From Mytilus trossulus (lineage: Eukaryota; Mollusca; Bivalvia; Mytilida; Mytilidae): DNA of 64,000 nt. Position 1 is the first letter of the stretch. Each line of letters opens with the position of its first letter. The translations under genes and the position numbers were made by a program. The notes under the pieces were generated by a model, which did not search any database, had not been told where the DNA came from, and saw only the letters and a program-made list of their open reading frames with translations. Location of the stretch: the NCBI RefSeq assembly GCF_036588685.1, contig NC_086383.1, positions 48,504,448-48,568,447 on the forward strand. The letters are read 5' to 3'. This document shows, in pieces, positions 1 through 11,468 of this stretch.

Positions 1-296
1 TATATTTTGTCAGGAAAAAAGAAAAAAGTCTAAGATGAGTCACGGATTGAAAAAACAAACAGTAAAATAACCAGCAACAGTTGTGATGAATCAACAAGAA
101 CAATGACTGCAGGGTGTTTTTTTTTCTTTTTTTTTTTGATGAGGTATATGATATCATTCATCATGAAGCATCGACAATTATGATCGACAATAGTGTATGT
201 AACGGTCACTTGAACTACTAACACTTGTTCTTTTAGCCAGACTCAGTGCTGGAGATTAATATTTCAGGGGCAGATAACATGGTAAATGTTTGTTAA

Positions 297-470
297 AACT
301 GCACGACAAGACAATTAAACAGAATTCGAGACACAGAAAGAAATCAAGAATCTGTTATCCATGGAATGGACCTCGCCAAAATGATAGAAAACAGTGACGG
401 CTCACAGTCTGGAATTGTTTTAATATTTGAAATTGATGATATCTGTAAATTGTACAGTAAATATTCTTAG
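297..470 (+). pseudogene. Coding-like segment of unknown protein, copy 1 (C-terminal end)
   Basis: Open from just after a TAA at 294-296 to TAG at 468-470, with no usable ATG at its start, so it is probably a 3' exon or a gene remnant. I call it coding-like because a second segment at 1216-1386 on the other strand reads as a homologous protein. Both share a pattern QES-x-I-x-G, then L-x-K-x-I, then DG-x-x-SG, then IVLI, then KLYS, and both end within a few residues of KLYS. The family is not recognised. No splice acceptor of good quality was identified immediately upstream. Alternative: part of an unrecognised mobile element. Confidence 0.4.
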
Positions 471-1215
471 TAAATATGAGTTGTCATGAAAGGAATGATT
501 AATACAACACTCCTAAAAATTGAAAACTAGCTGCCATAGATGATACAAGCACACATGAATTGTTGCGTCTTTCTCCGGATTCTAAACGAATATGTTGGGG
601 AAGTTCTGAAACAGGCCATGACTTTTAGTCGTGATGGTGAAGGCCTCTTCATAGTCAAAGTAACTAGAATAGTTTGAAGAGTTAGGCTTGCTACTATAAA
701 AAGGTTTACAGGGACATTCAATGTAGGCTTTCAAAATCAATCAGTTCCACAATCTTTGAGACATCTTACTCTCTATCTGAGGACTGATAAGTTGCAGTTG
801 TATCCTTTCGACTACGAGTTGCACAATTGAACTATTATAGCTGAGAAATTGTATGTTTGTCTGCCACTCAACGATATAACTGGACTGTGTCGCGATGTGT
901 AGCCATCATGAATCATTCTTACTGAGGAAACTTATGTCTGTTGAACTGATTAGTGTCAACAGCGTTTACTGAGTGTCCCTGTAAAGCTATTTTTAGTATC
1001 AAGCATATATATTTTGCCTGCTATGGCTATGGTGATGTCTTTATTTTTACGCTATTATTACGAGGTCTGTTTCAGAGCGTCACGAATACCTTTGTTGAAA
1101 ATCAAAAGAACTAATTTATCTTGCTTGCATGCTTGCTATGGCAGCTACATTTCAATTTTGTTAACAGCGTTGTATCAGTTATTCCTTCCATGATAACTCC
1201 AAGTTGTTCCAGGCG

Positions 1216-1386
1216 TTAACTGTACAATTTAGCGTGATCTGCAAGTTTGGATATTAGTACAATACCTCTTCCAGACCGTGTGCCATCAAAGTGTTTTATT
1301 ATTTTGGAAAGCACAGCTCCAAGGATAAAAGATTCCTGGCTTTCGAATTCTTTGTGTGTCTTGTACTCTGAACATTTTTTTGACAT
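1216..1386 (-). CDS. Short hypothetical ORF, inverted paralogue of the 297-470 segment (56 aa)
   Basis: ATG at 1386 and TAA at 1216-1218 give 56 residues starting MSKKCSEYKT and ending ADHAKLYS. It aligns without gaps over about 40 residues with the plus-strand segment at 297-470. Shared positions include QES, the SG before IVLI, and the terminal KLYS. Substitutions fall in many codons while both frames stay open, which suggests that protein was once maintained. No signal peptide, cysteine pattern or catalytic motif is visible. It could be the last exon of a larger gene rather than a free-standing small protein. Function unknown. Confidence 0.35.
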   Translation of the reverse strand: MSKKCSEYKTHKEFESQESFILGAVLSKIIKHFDGTRSGRGIVLISKLADHAKLYS

Positions 1387-1499
1387 GATTTAATTGTGCC
1401 ATTATGCCTTGTGATTCTGGATTGTTCTGCAGTTCCATAGCCCTCATTCAACTGTTTCGAATTGAGCGAAAGGAAAAGCATTCCAAAACCTAACATCTT

Positions 1500-3440
1500 C
1501 TTATGCTTGCACTAAAAGAGTGACTGCAAGCTCAAATGTCTATGTCTGTTCCCTTTGTACCTGCTTGACATTGCACACATTCACATGTCCTCTCTTGCCG
1601 TTTCACACATTCCTTTCAGTCTAATCGCCCATAATGTTCTTCTGATATCTAGCCCCAGGGTTTTCGAAATCTACAATTTTGATCTTTTCCAACAAAAACT
1701 TTTGGTCATAAATTATATCATATATACGTTATTTCTGTTTTAAAAAGTCACTTTGGCAAACATGTAAGTAACAAAAATTCTGATACTGATCTTTATTTGT
1801 AAACATGTGCATGCCTTATCTGACATCTTTGTGAATATTAAATATAGATTAGTAAAAAATGTATGAATGCAAACAGTGAATTAATAAGATTAGCAAATAA
1901 TGATATATTGGAAAATCATGTTTTCAAAATGGTCATCATTCAAGATGGCTACTCCAAAAAAAAACCAATATTTATGAAATTCTCAGATGACAGGCCTTGT
2001 CATCTGCGATGAATATACCATATGACTTTATAATAACTTCCTGCAGTAAGCGCTCAACTTATACATGTTATAAGTCAAAGTGAACATGGTTACTAAGGAA
2101 ATGCAAATGTGTAAAGGCAGTATTAAGTAGTACTACGATATGTAAATGTGGATGACAATGTGATCGAATTTGATAGACAGAGTGTGGTTTGGCAAAACAT
2201 GTACATTTCATTTATTGTTAGATATTTTTAACGTCAATTGAAAACATTTGAGTAATTGATGTTCTTTTAACATTACTTGCATGATATGAAATTCATTATG
2301 TCTGCAATCAAGGTTTTTGAAAGTTGTTTCAAATGAACAATATCAACAAAACGAATTATCCTGTAATCAGACAATTATTATAATGACAGGTATACACATA
2401 TTTTCTTGCTTTGTTTGTACTTGTAAAATAAAATTCTCCTGTTATTCTATATTGAACAAGCGGTGGAACGAGTATTGCTTTTAGAGTAATAGTTCATTTT
2501 ATGATCCCCTTCGTGGTTCGCGTTTTAATGCTGTTATACCCGATACGAAACAGAAGAATTACTCGGGGAGGGGGTATGCATACCTTTTTTCCTGTTTATA
2601 TAGCTCAAACAAATACATTTGTATATCTTCGACCAAGTTTTTTTTTTTTATCTTTATCGAAACATGACTACATCTTTCGGCTTAAAAAAAATCAAGATAT
2701 TTCAAGATGGCCGGCATTCATTATGGGTAATATTTCCAAAACATTTGTTCAACAAGACAATTGAAATCAGCACTGTTGTTCTATTAACCAGGTTTCATGT
2801 CAATATCTTCACTAATATCCTTTCCATGATTTCTTTTTTATTAATCTACAGAGATCAAACGGCCGCCATTTTAAAATGTCCGCCTCGTCCTCAAATTTTG
2901 ACTTTCAGAGTGGGTCCATAGCTTAAAATGTTGTCCATGACATATACTACTACTATGCCAAATTTCATGCTTTTACCACAATCTGAGCAATTTTGTCAAA
3001 AAACTGCACAAATCGACTGGACTAATACGTTTCCTTATGATTTATCCCTGGATTATGCACCCACAATATTTATTTGCGTAACCCCAATTTTTTTCAAAAT
3101 CATTTATAAGTACACATGAAATACATTTTTGTTAAAACGTTTGATTGTTTTACAAATTTTATACTGAGGAAATAATACCGATAAAGATATAAAAATAGAA
3201 TAGAATAAAAGATTTTACATTCTTCTATATTCACGAAATCACTATCAATAAAGTTTACAATTTAATCATTGCTTAAACTCTGATGAAGGAAAACAATAAA
3301 GTTCTCTCGAAACAACATTGGTTGTATATTTTAAATCATGCATCAGTGCTTTAGATTCAGTCCGTGTTGGTTCTTTCGTCATTCAACTTATTCTTTTTAC
3401 TGGTAGTTCAAAATGATACATTTTGATTTTAGAATTATTA
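1500..3440. other. Non-coding A+T-rich stretch, nothing supported
   Basis: Only short unconvincing ORFs. The part from about 2640 to 3060 contains phrases such as AAGATGGCCGGC and AAATGTCCGCC that look like interspersed repeat sequence rather than exons. No RNA gene or clear regulatory site recognised. Confidence 0.4.
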
Positions 3441-3454
3441 TCATATATCTTATT

Positions 3455-3640
3455 CTTCAGGCTATTTTGGCCACGGGCATCACTGAAGAGACATGTATTG
3501 TCGAAATACGCATCTGGTTCAAGACAATTCGTACCGTTAATTCTATTACTACCACTGGGTCGATGCCTCTGCTGGTGGACTATTAGTCCCCGAGGGTATC
3601 ACCAGCCCATTAGCCAGTACTTCGGTACTGGCATGAAAAT
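3455..3640 (+). repeat. R2 dispersed repeat copy
   Basis: Copy of a family recognised by 'CACTGAAGAGACATGTATTG', then a 'cactgggtcgatgcc...ctgctggtggac' block and 'ccccgagggtatcaccagcc'. The same blocks occur in reverse orientation at 16.3-17.06 kb. The open frame across it is repeat-derived. Confidence 0.7.
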
Positions 3641-3814
3641 ACGGATTTTTTGTGTTATTAAAATTTGCTGTTACAAAATATTAGAAATTATTATAAATTA
3701 AAGAATGTATCTCCCTCATGCAAAGCTCTGATTCCTTTCACGGATTTGGCTATACTTTTTGGACCTTTTGGATTATAGCTCTTCATCTTTTATGTAAGCT
3801 TTGGATTTCAAATA

Positions 3815-3905
3815 GTTTGGCCATGAGCATCACTGAAGAGACATGTATTGTCGAAATGCGCATCTGTTGCAAAAACATTGGTACCGTTAATTGTATTATT
3901 CCTTT
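3815..3905 (+). repeat. R2 dispersed repeat copy (5' part)
   Basis: Second partial R2 copy 360 bases after the first: 'gagcatcactgaagagaca' followed by 'ttgtcgaaatgcgcatctg' and 'ggtaccgttaat'. Confidence 0.65.
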
Positions 3906-4195
3906 TTTGTTTTCGATACTCAAAACTGGTTAAAATATAAGTTTACATTCCCACACTTCTTGCCGATATTGCACTTCACGAAGCTAACTGTAGAAAAGAG
4001 TTTCGTGAGCGCAAAATTCAGTACTGTTCGATTGTGTATAATCACTTAAGGTCAAGGAACAGTAAATAGGCTATATTACAGATTTTGGTAAACTTTTCAT
4101 ATGACTAGGGCAATATGAATGAAATCTGACAACTGAAAATAAAAATAAATCTGTCTCTTTCATTTTACTGAAATATTACTGATTGAATAAATAAA

Positions 4196-4830
4196 ATTGA
4201 GAATGGAAATGGGGAATGTGTCAAAGAGACAACAACCCGACCATAGAAAAAAAACAACAGCAGTGGGGTCACCAACAGGTCTTCAATGTAGCGAGAAATT
4301 CCTGCACCCGGAGGCGTCCTTCAGCTGGCCCCTTAACAAATATATACTAGTTCAGTGATAATGAACGCCATACTAATTTCCAAATTGTACACAAGAAACT
4401 AATATTAAAATAATACAAGACTAACAAAGGCCAGAGGCTCCTGACTTGGGACAGGCGCAAAAATGCGGCGGGGTTTAACATGTTTATGAGATCTCAACCC
4501 TCCCCTTTAATTCTAGCCAATGTAGAAAAGAAAACGCATAACAATACGCACATTAAAATTCAGTTCAAGAGAAGTCCGAGTCTGACGTCAGAAGATGTAA
4601 CCAAAGAAAATAAACAAAATGACAACAATACATAGCTAACAACAGACTACTAGCATTTAACTGACATGCCAGCTCCAGATCTCAATTAAACTGACTGAAA
4701 GATTATGATTTCATCATATGAACATCAGGCATAATCCTTCCCGTTAGGGGTTTAGTATCATACCATCATAACTATTTGAGAAGAACATAATCCGTGTCAT
4801 GCCAACAACTGGTTTTTGAATAAATGTGTT
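4196..4830 (+). repeat. R4 dispersed repeat, near full-length copy
   Basis: Starts 'ggaatgtgtcaaagagacaa', continues through 'ggtcttcaatgtagcgag', 'cccggaggcg', 'aggctcctgacttgggacag' and 'actgacatgccagctccaga'. The same blocks appear in reverse at 46.56-47.01 and partly at 8.84-9.13, 43.69-43.91, 48.84-48.90 and 62.48-62.60 kb. No coding capacity. Confidence 0.7.
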
Positions 4831-5285
4831 TCATTCCGATGCAAAGACCCTATAAGTAAATCAATATTAACGCTAAAATATGCAATCTTTAATGACATGA
4901 CAACAGTATCGTAACTATGGCCCTTCTTAATAAGTCTATTCAAATGTTTTGTTAGTTTCTGAGGTGAATATTGACACGTTTGTGCTTTCTAATGAATATT
5001 TCCATAAAAAATTGGATGTGAAATATCTGAACGTATAAGAAGTCTGCATGTTGAGCTATGTTTACGAATGATGAGTGGTGCACAGTTAGTCCCCATTGAA
5101 ATTCCGATAATCTGACGATATACGGAATCCCCAAAGCGAATAAAAATGTTATCTAGTAAAATTTCAAGGGCATATATAGTATCAAAGCATGTCCAATTGA
5201 CAAAGTTTTTGTTGTTTATTGCTACTAAAAAATTACCTAAAAGAGTTTGAACATATATTTATTAACATTCTGACTTTTTAAATGC

Positions 5286-5627
5286 CTATTTAATTAGGTG
5301 TGTGAATTTTTTCATAATGAGAATGTAAGGCAATGTGGTATACAGGGTAGGAAAATCAAAATTTTGAACAGATTCAAATTCACCAATATAAGCATGCAAT
5401 TTATTAAGTACTCCCAACGAGTTCTTGACACTCCAAAAGTAATTAATTCCACTATTTTCGAAGGCCTTATTTGAACAATTTATTATAAGGTTTTTAATTG
5501 TACCAAGTGTGCTGGTAAGATGAATAGACAATTGAGTAGTGGAACAATGGCTTGAAGACGAAATAAATCTATATTTGTAAGGTGTTCTATGTAGCTTCGG
5601 AAGCCAATACATAGTTGGGACTTTCAT
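5286..5627 (-). pseudogene. Penelope-like RT fragment (front half)
   Basis: 113 open codons within the element at 4950-7250. It contains the conserved LPKLH-x-x-P-x-KYRFI block found before the RT fingers in Penelope-like elements, and FDFPTLYTTLP, the motif-A region (FDxxxLYT). The frame breaks on both sides, and the catalytic YxDD region is not intact downstream. Confidence 0.75.
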
Positions 5628-6113
5628 TGTATTTGGCTCTGCTTGTAAAGCGGTAACTAAAAGTTTATGTTTGTTACAAATATCGTTTTCTGAAAATGGA
5701 GTCAGTTGGAATGTTGGTGAATTGGTGATTTCTTTTTTTCAGAACTTCAATGTAAAATTTACGTCAAACAATAATGATATTATCAGCTGCTTTATGGGCC
5801 GGGGCAAAAACAAATTTCTTGGCTAGTTCTTTGATACGAGAAATAGGTTTATTGTTGTTATTGTTAATAATAAAATGTTATTTAAAATGTTGAATACGTA
5901 TATTAACTATCTTCATTACTGCATTAAAAAAAGAGTCCAAAGAGTTGTTGTCAGCTTTTTCACGTTTTATCCATTTCATACAGTAAGTATGGAGTGAGTC
6001 ATGGATGATATAACGACACTCATTCCAATTATCAATTGACGGGGGACGATATTTAGGTCCTTTACTGAGAAATGATTTTAACTCTCGGTCTATAACGATG
6101 TTAAGATCTCCTG

Positions 6114-6545
6114 TTATAACATGGGAAATGCGTCCATAAATATTTTCGGAATTACTACAATTACATGAAGTAGGTGTATTTTCACTGATATTAACATCTT
6201 TTCACAATTGACTATAATTAAACACAAATTTCCGGGTAGATTTCTTGTAAATATAACAAATAAGAGGTAGCTCAGTATTGTCAAAATATCCAGGAATTTG
6301 TTAACAGAATGGTCGTTTAATATACCGGCAATATTTACAAAATCAAAACCTTTATTGACATACTTTACTTTAATAAAATGTTTTTTATGATCTTCAGGGC
6401 GATCAATTTTGGGAAATAGTTTAAAATAACAATATGCCATAATAATTTGAACAATTTCATACTTAGGACTGCTCAGGGACGTATATAGTAATATAAGTCC
6501 TTGAACTGCTATATGAAATTGTGTTGCAATCCACCAAAATTTCAT
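6114..6545 (-). pseudogene. Penelope-like element linker region fragment
   Basis: Open fragment between the GIY-YIG and RT blocks. The first half (PKIDRPEDHKKHFIKVKYV and KGFDFVNIAGILND) matches the segment that precedes RT in bivalve Penelope-like ORFs as I recall them. The second half reads as out-of-frame low-complexity sequence, so a frameshift lies inside. Confidence 0.6.
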
Positions 6546-6689
6546 TTAACTTATTAACCGGTAATGGACAGAGTTTTGTTAACAGATAATGTCTTCCGTT
6601 GTTTTTTTAAATAGAAATTAGGTCCGAAATATTGGTATGATTGGTCCGAAATTTACATAGATTGCGATTTGTTCTACGATCGTGAGAAC

Positions 6690-6985
6690 GGTTTTTACGA
6701 ACAGTTTGATAAACTAATTCAAAATATAAAAGGAATCGGTTCTAGATATATTACCAATTCCTCTGATATTATCATTAAGACCGAGAAGGTAGACTGTCTT
6801 CTTAAGGTGTTGATAAATGATATTTTTGAATTTATTGGGTCTTTTAAAACGATACAGATGTTCTTGAGTGCGTTTAGATAAATATCGTCCAGTTTCACCT
6901 ACGTACTGAATACCACATCCCGGTTTGTTTCATGTGAGTAAATAAATAATACTGTTTGTGTTTCAAGTTATATCAGTTTCAAAAT
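6690..6985 (-). pseudogene. GIY-YIG endonuclease fragment of Penelope-like element
   Basis: Minus-strand translation gives LLT-stop-NKPGCGIQYVGETG, followed by RYLSKRTQEHLYRFKRP. This contains the GIY-type motif (GIQYVG), the Arg helix and a following His. One internal TGA replaces an expected residue. It is shorter than 60 open codons in one piece but the motif is unambiguous. Confidence 0.7.
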
Positions 6986-7607
6986 TCAAAGAAAACGTGC
7001 GACCATTAAACGTGGACCTTACCGTATTGTTGGTGGAAAGACGGGAACATGAAAGTAATTTTTTGGCATGACACTTATCGATAGAAGGGTAATTACCATT
7101 ATAATCCTGGTACCTTTGATAAATATATGTAACCACGATTGTTATTGTTAAAAAAGTTAGCGATGGTAGTATTTTTAGATAATCGATTATGAAGATTGAG
7201 ACGTGTAGACACCCTTTGAACACGTTTAGTATTTAATATTTTTCCATTTCTAAGTTACATAATTGTTTTTTGTTAGTGAATTATATAATAAAGGAGCAAA
7301 GACTGGCGTCCAGAATATGAACCAGCATACAATAACAAGAAAACTGAAAGCCTGATCTATGTACAAAAAAGTAATCAAAACTCAATGATATACAGAAACA
7401 AACGACAACCACTTCAGTACTTGTACAGGTTCCTTTAGTTGGATAGACATAATTGTCTGAATTGATCGGCTATTTTCTTAACACGCAAAATATGTTTGTA
7501 TTAAGTGATATAAATTGTTAACGTTTGGAAATCAATAGAAACTGTTCAATATACAGCCACTAAGAAGAAGACCATACTTTCATTCGTTTGACGTGTTTGA
7601 GCTTTTG

Positions 7608-7685
7608 ATTTTGCCATTTGGTTAGGGACTTTCCGTTTTGAATTTCCCTCAGAGTTCAGTATTTTGTTATTTTACTTTTTTAAAA
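7608..7685 (+). repeat. R3 dispersed repeat copy
   Basis: Contains 'ttttgccatttggttaggga' then 'ctttccgttttgaatttccc' and an 'agttcagtattttgttattt' end. The same module recurs at 15.69-15.79 (-), 18.52-18.60, 19.11-19.18, 32.81-32.87 (-), 45.85-45.92 (-) and 58.85-58.93 kb. Confidence 0.65.
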
Positions 7686-7824
7686 GGAGCAAAAAATCAA
7701 AAAAGTCACGACCACAGATTTCATAAAGAAACAGAGAAAATTTCCTTTACGAAACCAAATAACGTCACATAGTAAAACATTTCTTTAGTAAGATTAAACT
7801 GTACTGGTTTGGCTTTATAACCAT

Positions 7825-7915
7825 TTTGATCTGAGCGTCACTGATGACGCTAATGTAGACGAAACGCGCGTCTGGATTGTTAAATTATTATCCAGGTACC
7901 GTTGATAACCATTAA
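7825..7915 (+). repeat. R2 dispersed repeat copy
   Basis: 'gagcgtcactgatgacgcta' followed by 'gacgaaacgcgcgtctgg' and 'ccaggtaccgttgataacc'. Confidence 0.65.
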
Positions 7916-7980
7916 TATAGAATTTGACAAAAAAAATTATAGTACGACTGAAACATAGACAGCTAAACAAAAATAAAAAT

Positions 7981-8390
7981 CTTGACTTAATCACGAGTTT
8001 ATTTTGTTATTTTCTTTATTTGTCATTTTACGTCAGAACGTTATATGATGTTTTCTGATTTTTTGCGTAATTTCCCCATGTTTTTAGCATGCATATTCTT
8101 GTAACTTTAAAAAGATAATTCCTAAACAGAAACTAAATAATCTCTCTCTTCATTGTGCATTTATTCTGTTTCAAAGAATTAAATCTCGACTGAGATCACG
8201 AGTTTAATTTGTTATTTTCTTAAATTGTCATTTTACGTCAGAACGTTATATTATGATTTTTTTCTGAATTTCTGGATTATTTTCTAATGTTTAAGCATGT
8301 ATATTTTTGTAACTTCAAAAAGATTATTCTAAAACTACAGAATTTAAATAATCCTCCTCTTCATTGTGTATTTATTCTGTTCCAACACAA
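7981..8390. repeat. Direct tandem duplication, unit about 205 bp
   Basis: Two diverged head-to-tail copies, about 7981-8180 and 8186-8390. Shared blocks in order: 'atcacgagttta', 'gttattttct', 'gtcattttacgtcagaacgt', 'ttttagcatg/tttaagcatg', 'ttgtaact', 'cttcattgtg', 'atttattctgtt'. No coding potential. Confidence 0.65.
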
Positions 8391-8836
8391 TAACTGTAAA
8401 TTCTAGACGTAATACGGCCGGAATAACAAGTATTTATAGAAATGTATACAATCGATTTGATATAATTTAAACTTATTTGAAATTTGTCATTGTAGTTTCT
8501 ACAGAATGAAATAAAATAACTTCAAAGTTATCTTTGCAATTTTACCAATTTGTTCATCTGTTCAGGTTTTCATTGTAGAAATCAATTACTACATTTGTCG
8601 GAAATTAAATTTACATAAATTGATTACATGTTTGAAAATAATGCAAACCATATGAATGTGTTACAAAAATCTTTGTCCAAACAGAGGAAGCGATATTCAA
8701 ACACGTTTTTATTCAAAAAAAAAAAAAAAATATTTTCCTTTTGTTACTTATTTTCATTGAGAATCAAGGTCCGGAATTTAATAGCTTTTCTGTTAGTCAT
8801 GTTAGCATTGAATCATATTAAAAGACTAAATAATCG

Positions 8837-9135
8837 TGTTTAGTCCACACTGGCTAGATGTATAAAGGAGGTGGAAGTCTCAACAATTTTTTTTGACTCT
8901 ACTGCATTTTGAGGAATTCACCAAAGCGGAACGCTAGCCTTTGTATGTCTTGTGTGTGTGCTTTTTTTTTTTTTAATTTGACGTTCATTTTGCTGAACTA
9001 GTATATATTTCTTATTTTGCCGGCTGAAGACAGCATACGGGTGCTCATTTTCTTGCTGCGTTTTAGACATATTAGTGGATTTGTGTTGTTTTCTGCCAAT
9101 GATCGTCGGGTTATTGTCTGTTAGACACATTTCCT
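8837..9135 (-). repeat. R4 dispersed repeat, diverged copy
   Basis: Reverse-orientation blocks 'ctggctagatgtataaagga', 'gcctttgtatgtcttgtgtg' and 'atcgtcgggttattgtctgt' match the R4 copies at 46.56-47.01 and 4.2-4.6 kb. Confidence 0.55.
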
Positions 9136-11468
9136 GTTTCAACTCCTATTATATCACTCTGAAATCTATATTTCAAATCTTTCATGAATTTTTTATGAAA
9201 GCAAAATTAAAACTATTTCGAGGCCGCAGAATGAATAACCGAGAAAAAAGTATAAAATACAAAACTTAAAAAAAAAAAATAGTAATTGTGTACCTGTACA
9301 CAATCCCATAACATTTCACTTACAGTACTGTTATTTGCAATCGATCATTTTCTGCATGGTTTAAAAAATCTAAAATCAAGGGGAATAATGTTAAGAGTAC
9401 ACCATGTTGTATGTTACTTGAGCATAAAGAACTGCATGTGACTATCTATATTTAAACTTTTACTTTTTATGATATTGCATATAGAATATCTGGAAAATAG
9501 AAGTACAAATGTATAAAATAAACGTAATTGTCGCAGACATACTTGTCATTTGAAAATATTATAATACATGTATTGCCAAATAAATTTAGTTTTGTCGATA
9601 AGGAATCTTTTGTGATCAGTAATTTCGTATATTTTAATATAAAAAGTCGAAACTTCTGTGAAGCGGGAAAGCAGAACGGAATATTTAAAAGTCGTGAGTG
9701 CACTAAGGTCAGCTGCAATGATTTATACTTAAACGTTATTAGTATTGATTTATTTTTAAAGCTTAAACTGAGAGTGTTTGTACATGCAATTGGCTACAAA
9801 ATAAGAGTGTGTGTACATGCAATGGGCAAAGAGATTTGTATTTAGAAAGTAATGGATTCGGAAACGATAGACCACTTGCAGCCCATGTTGCTAGTATTGC
9901 AATGGTGATTTTACTTATCTTAATAAGTTAATGCTTTTTGATACATAATCTGATCAAACAAAATACAGAAAAAAATAGTAATATTACAAAATAACTACTT
10001 GTATCAAAATTGGGCGTTAGAATCAAGCATACATACGAATCATAGCCTGAGATCTACATTAACGAAGTATATGTTATTTGTCATATTTTAATCAGTAACT
10101 TTTGGTCTTTTAAAACTTTTGGTACCTGCAATCAATGCATCAGAAGCATGCACTTAGTTATGATAGAATGAAATTATAAATTCAACTCTTTTTTACAAGA
10201 TGCCGAATTCTTATATTATCGCATTCTTCTTTTAGGTTCAAACAGTTACATTAAAAAGGAAAATAGCATCACCGAAACCTCTAGATTTCGGTCTCACGTC
10301 TGAAAGTTGCAATAAAAAAAACCAATTAATTTTGGGCATTCGTACATCAGTCTTTATGAATATGTTAAATATAGACACATAGATAAAGTGATACAAATGT
10401 CATAAGATAATTTTTCACAAGAATACCATTGGCATAATTGTAAACAACTATAGTATACACACAGTCTTTAGTAATGAGGAATAACTATAATAGTGAGCTA
10501 TCAAAAATTGACACAAAAAAGTGTGATATAATTCAAATGAACTCTTAAACGGCTTGGTTGATGACAAAACTGTAACAAAAATATAAGACAGACACATGAA
10601 GATGACGCCGGGACAATCATGATAATTCGTTCCAAACGATCTCCTTACACAGATTTAGCGGTGCCAACCAAGCTGATTTAGTACTATGACATGCCTTAAA
10701 ACGGTCTTTGGACATATCTTAGGCCTTAGTCAGTTTACCGAATTACTCTGAAGTGGGGTTAACGCGAATCGCCTAAGAGAAGATATGTCATTCATGTTGT
10801 CCTCGAGTAAGGATATCTTAAATGGTTACTTGAGGTGATACAAGGTTAGTTCTTAACGTTAGGAAGCCATGTGTCTAAACAAACACTTCAAAACGAAATA
10901 TAAATCCTCTGTATTTGTTAACATCAGCCAGCAGAGCTGGAATACCTAACCATTTTTGTCAATGGAGCTGCATATAAATAACTGTCTAACAAGTGAGAGG
11001 GTTTACTACCAGTAGTTAACGCACCAGTGTCTACGAAAAATCCCTGTATAAAGCCGGCAATAATAAAGACAGCTGAGCGTTTCGTTGTTTGATGAAGTCT
11101 TATGTTTGCTTTTATCAGATTTTGCGTTCTCGTGGACTTTCCTCTTTTTGATTTAACTTGGAGATAGATGTTTTTGTTTAACCCCTTTTAATAATCAATA
11201 GTAGTATAATTCATTATCATATAATTATTCTTATGAACAGCTTATTTTGTCTAAGAATATTGATAATATGGGCCATGGAACCTTATTGTATTATACATAT
11301 ACTATGATTCAGTATGAAATAACATTATAATCATGATAGTTTTATTTTATATACCTTTTATCAACTATCTTCATTCATAATTATGAAATGATTAATGTAG
11401 TTTTAAGATGATCTAAGGAACGAACATTTGTTTTTTTATTCTACGAATTGTCTCAATAAAATCCTATC
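9136..11468. other. No supported gene
   Basis: A+T-rich. Contains a short direct duplication near 9775-9830 ('gtgtttgtacatgcaattgg' / 'gtgtgtgtacatgcaatggg') and a slightly more GC-rich stretch at 10.6-11.05 kb without an open frame. The overlapping ORFs around 9.47-9.85 kb lack motifs and good starts. Confidence 0.35.

Larger units (their letters stand above)
4950..7250 (-). mobile_element. Degenerate Penelope-like retroelement with GIY-YIG upstream of RT
   Basis: Reading the minus strand from 7250 down, the order is: a Cys-containing GIY-YIG endonuclease region, a linker domain, then a reverse transcriptase. The GIY-YIG block at about 6950-6700 reads PGCGIQYVGETGRYLSKR, with a TGA where a Cys would be expected four residues ahead of it. 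The linker at 6545-6114 includes KHFIKVKYVNKGFDFVNIAG. The RT front half at 5627-5286 contains MYWLPKLHRTPYKYRFISSS and FDFPTLYTTLP. A corrupted RT motif-B region lies at about 5134-4950. Several frameshifts and stops show it is dead. An N-terminal GIY-YIG is the arrangement known for the Naiad/Chlamys-type branch of Penelope-like elements, as opposed to the usual C-terminal position. A tandem pair of canonical copies could mimic this order. Confidence 0.75.

Noticed and set aside
3423..3701. Plus-strand ORF of 92 codons with HVLSKYASGSRQFVP
   Set aside because: Derived from the R2 repeat.
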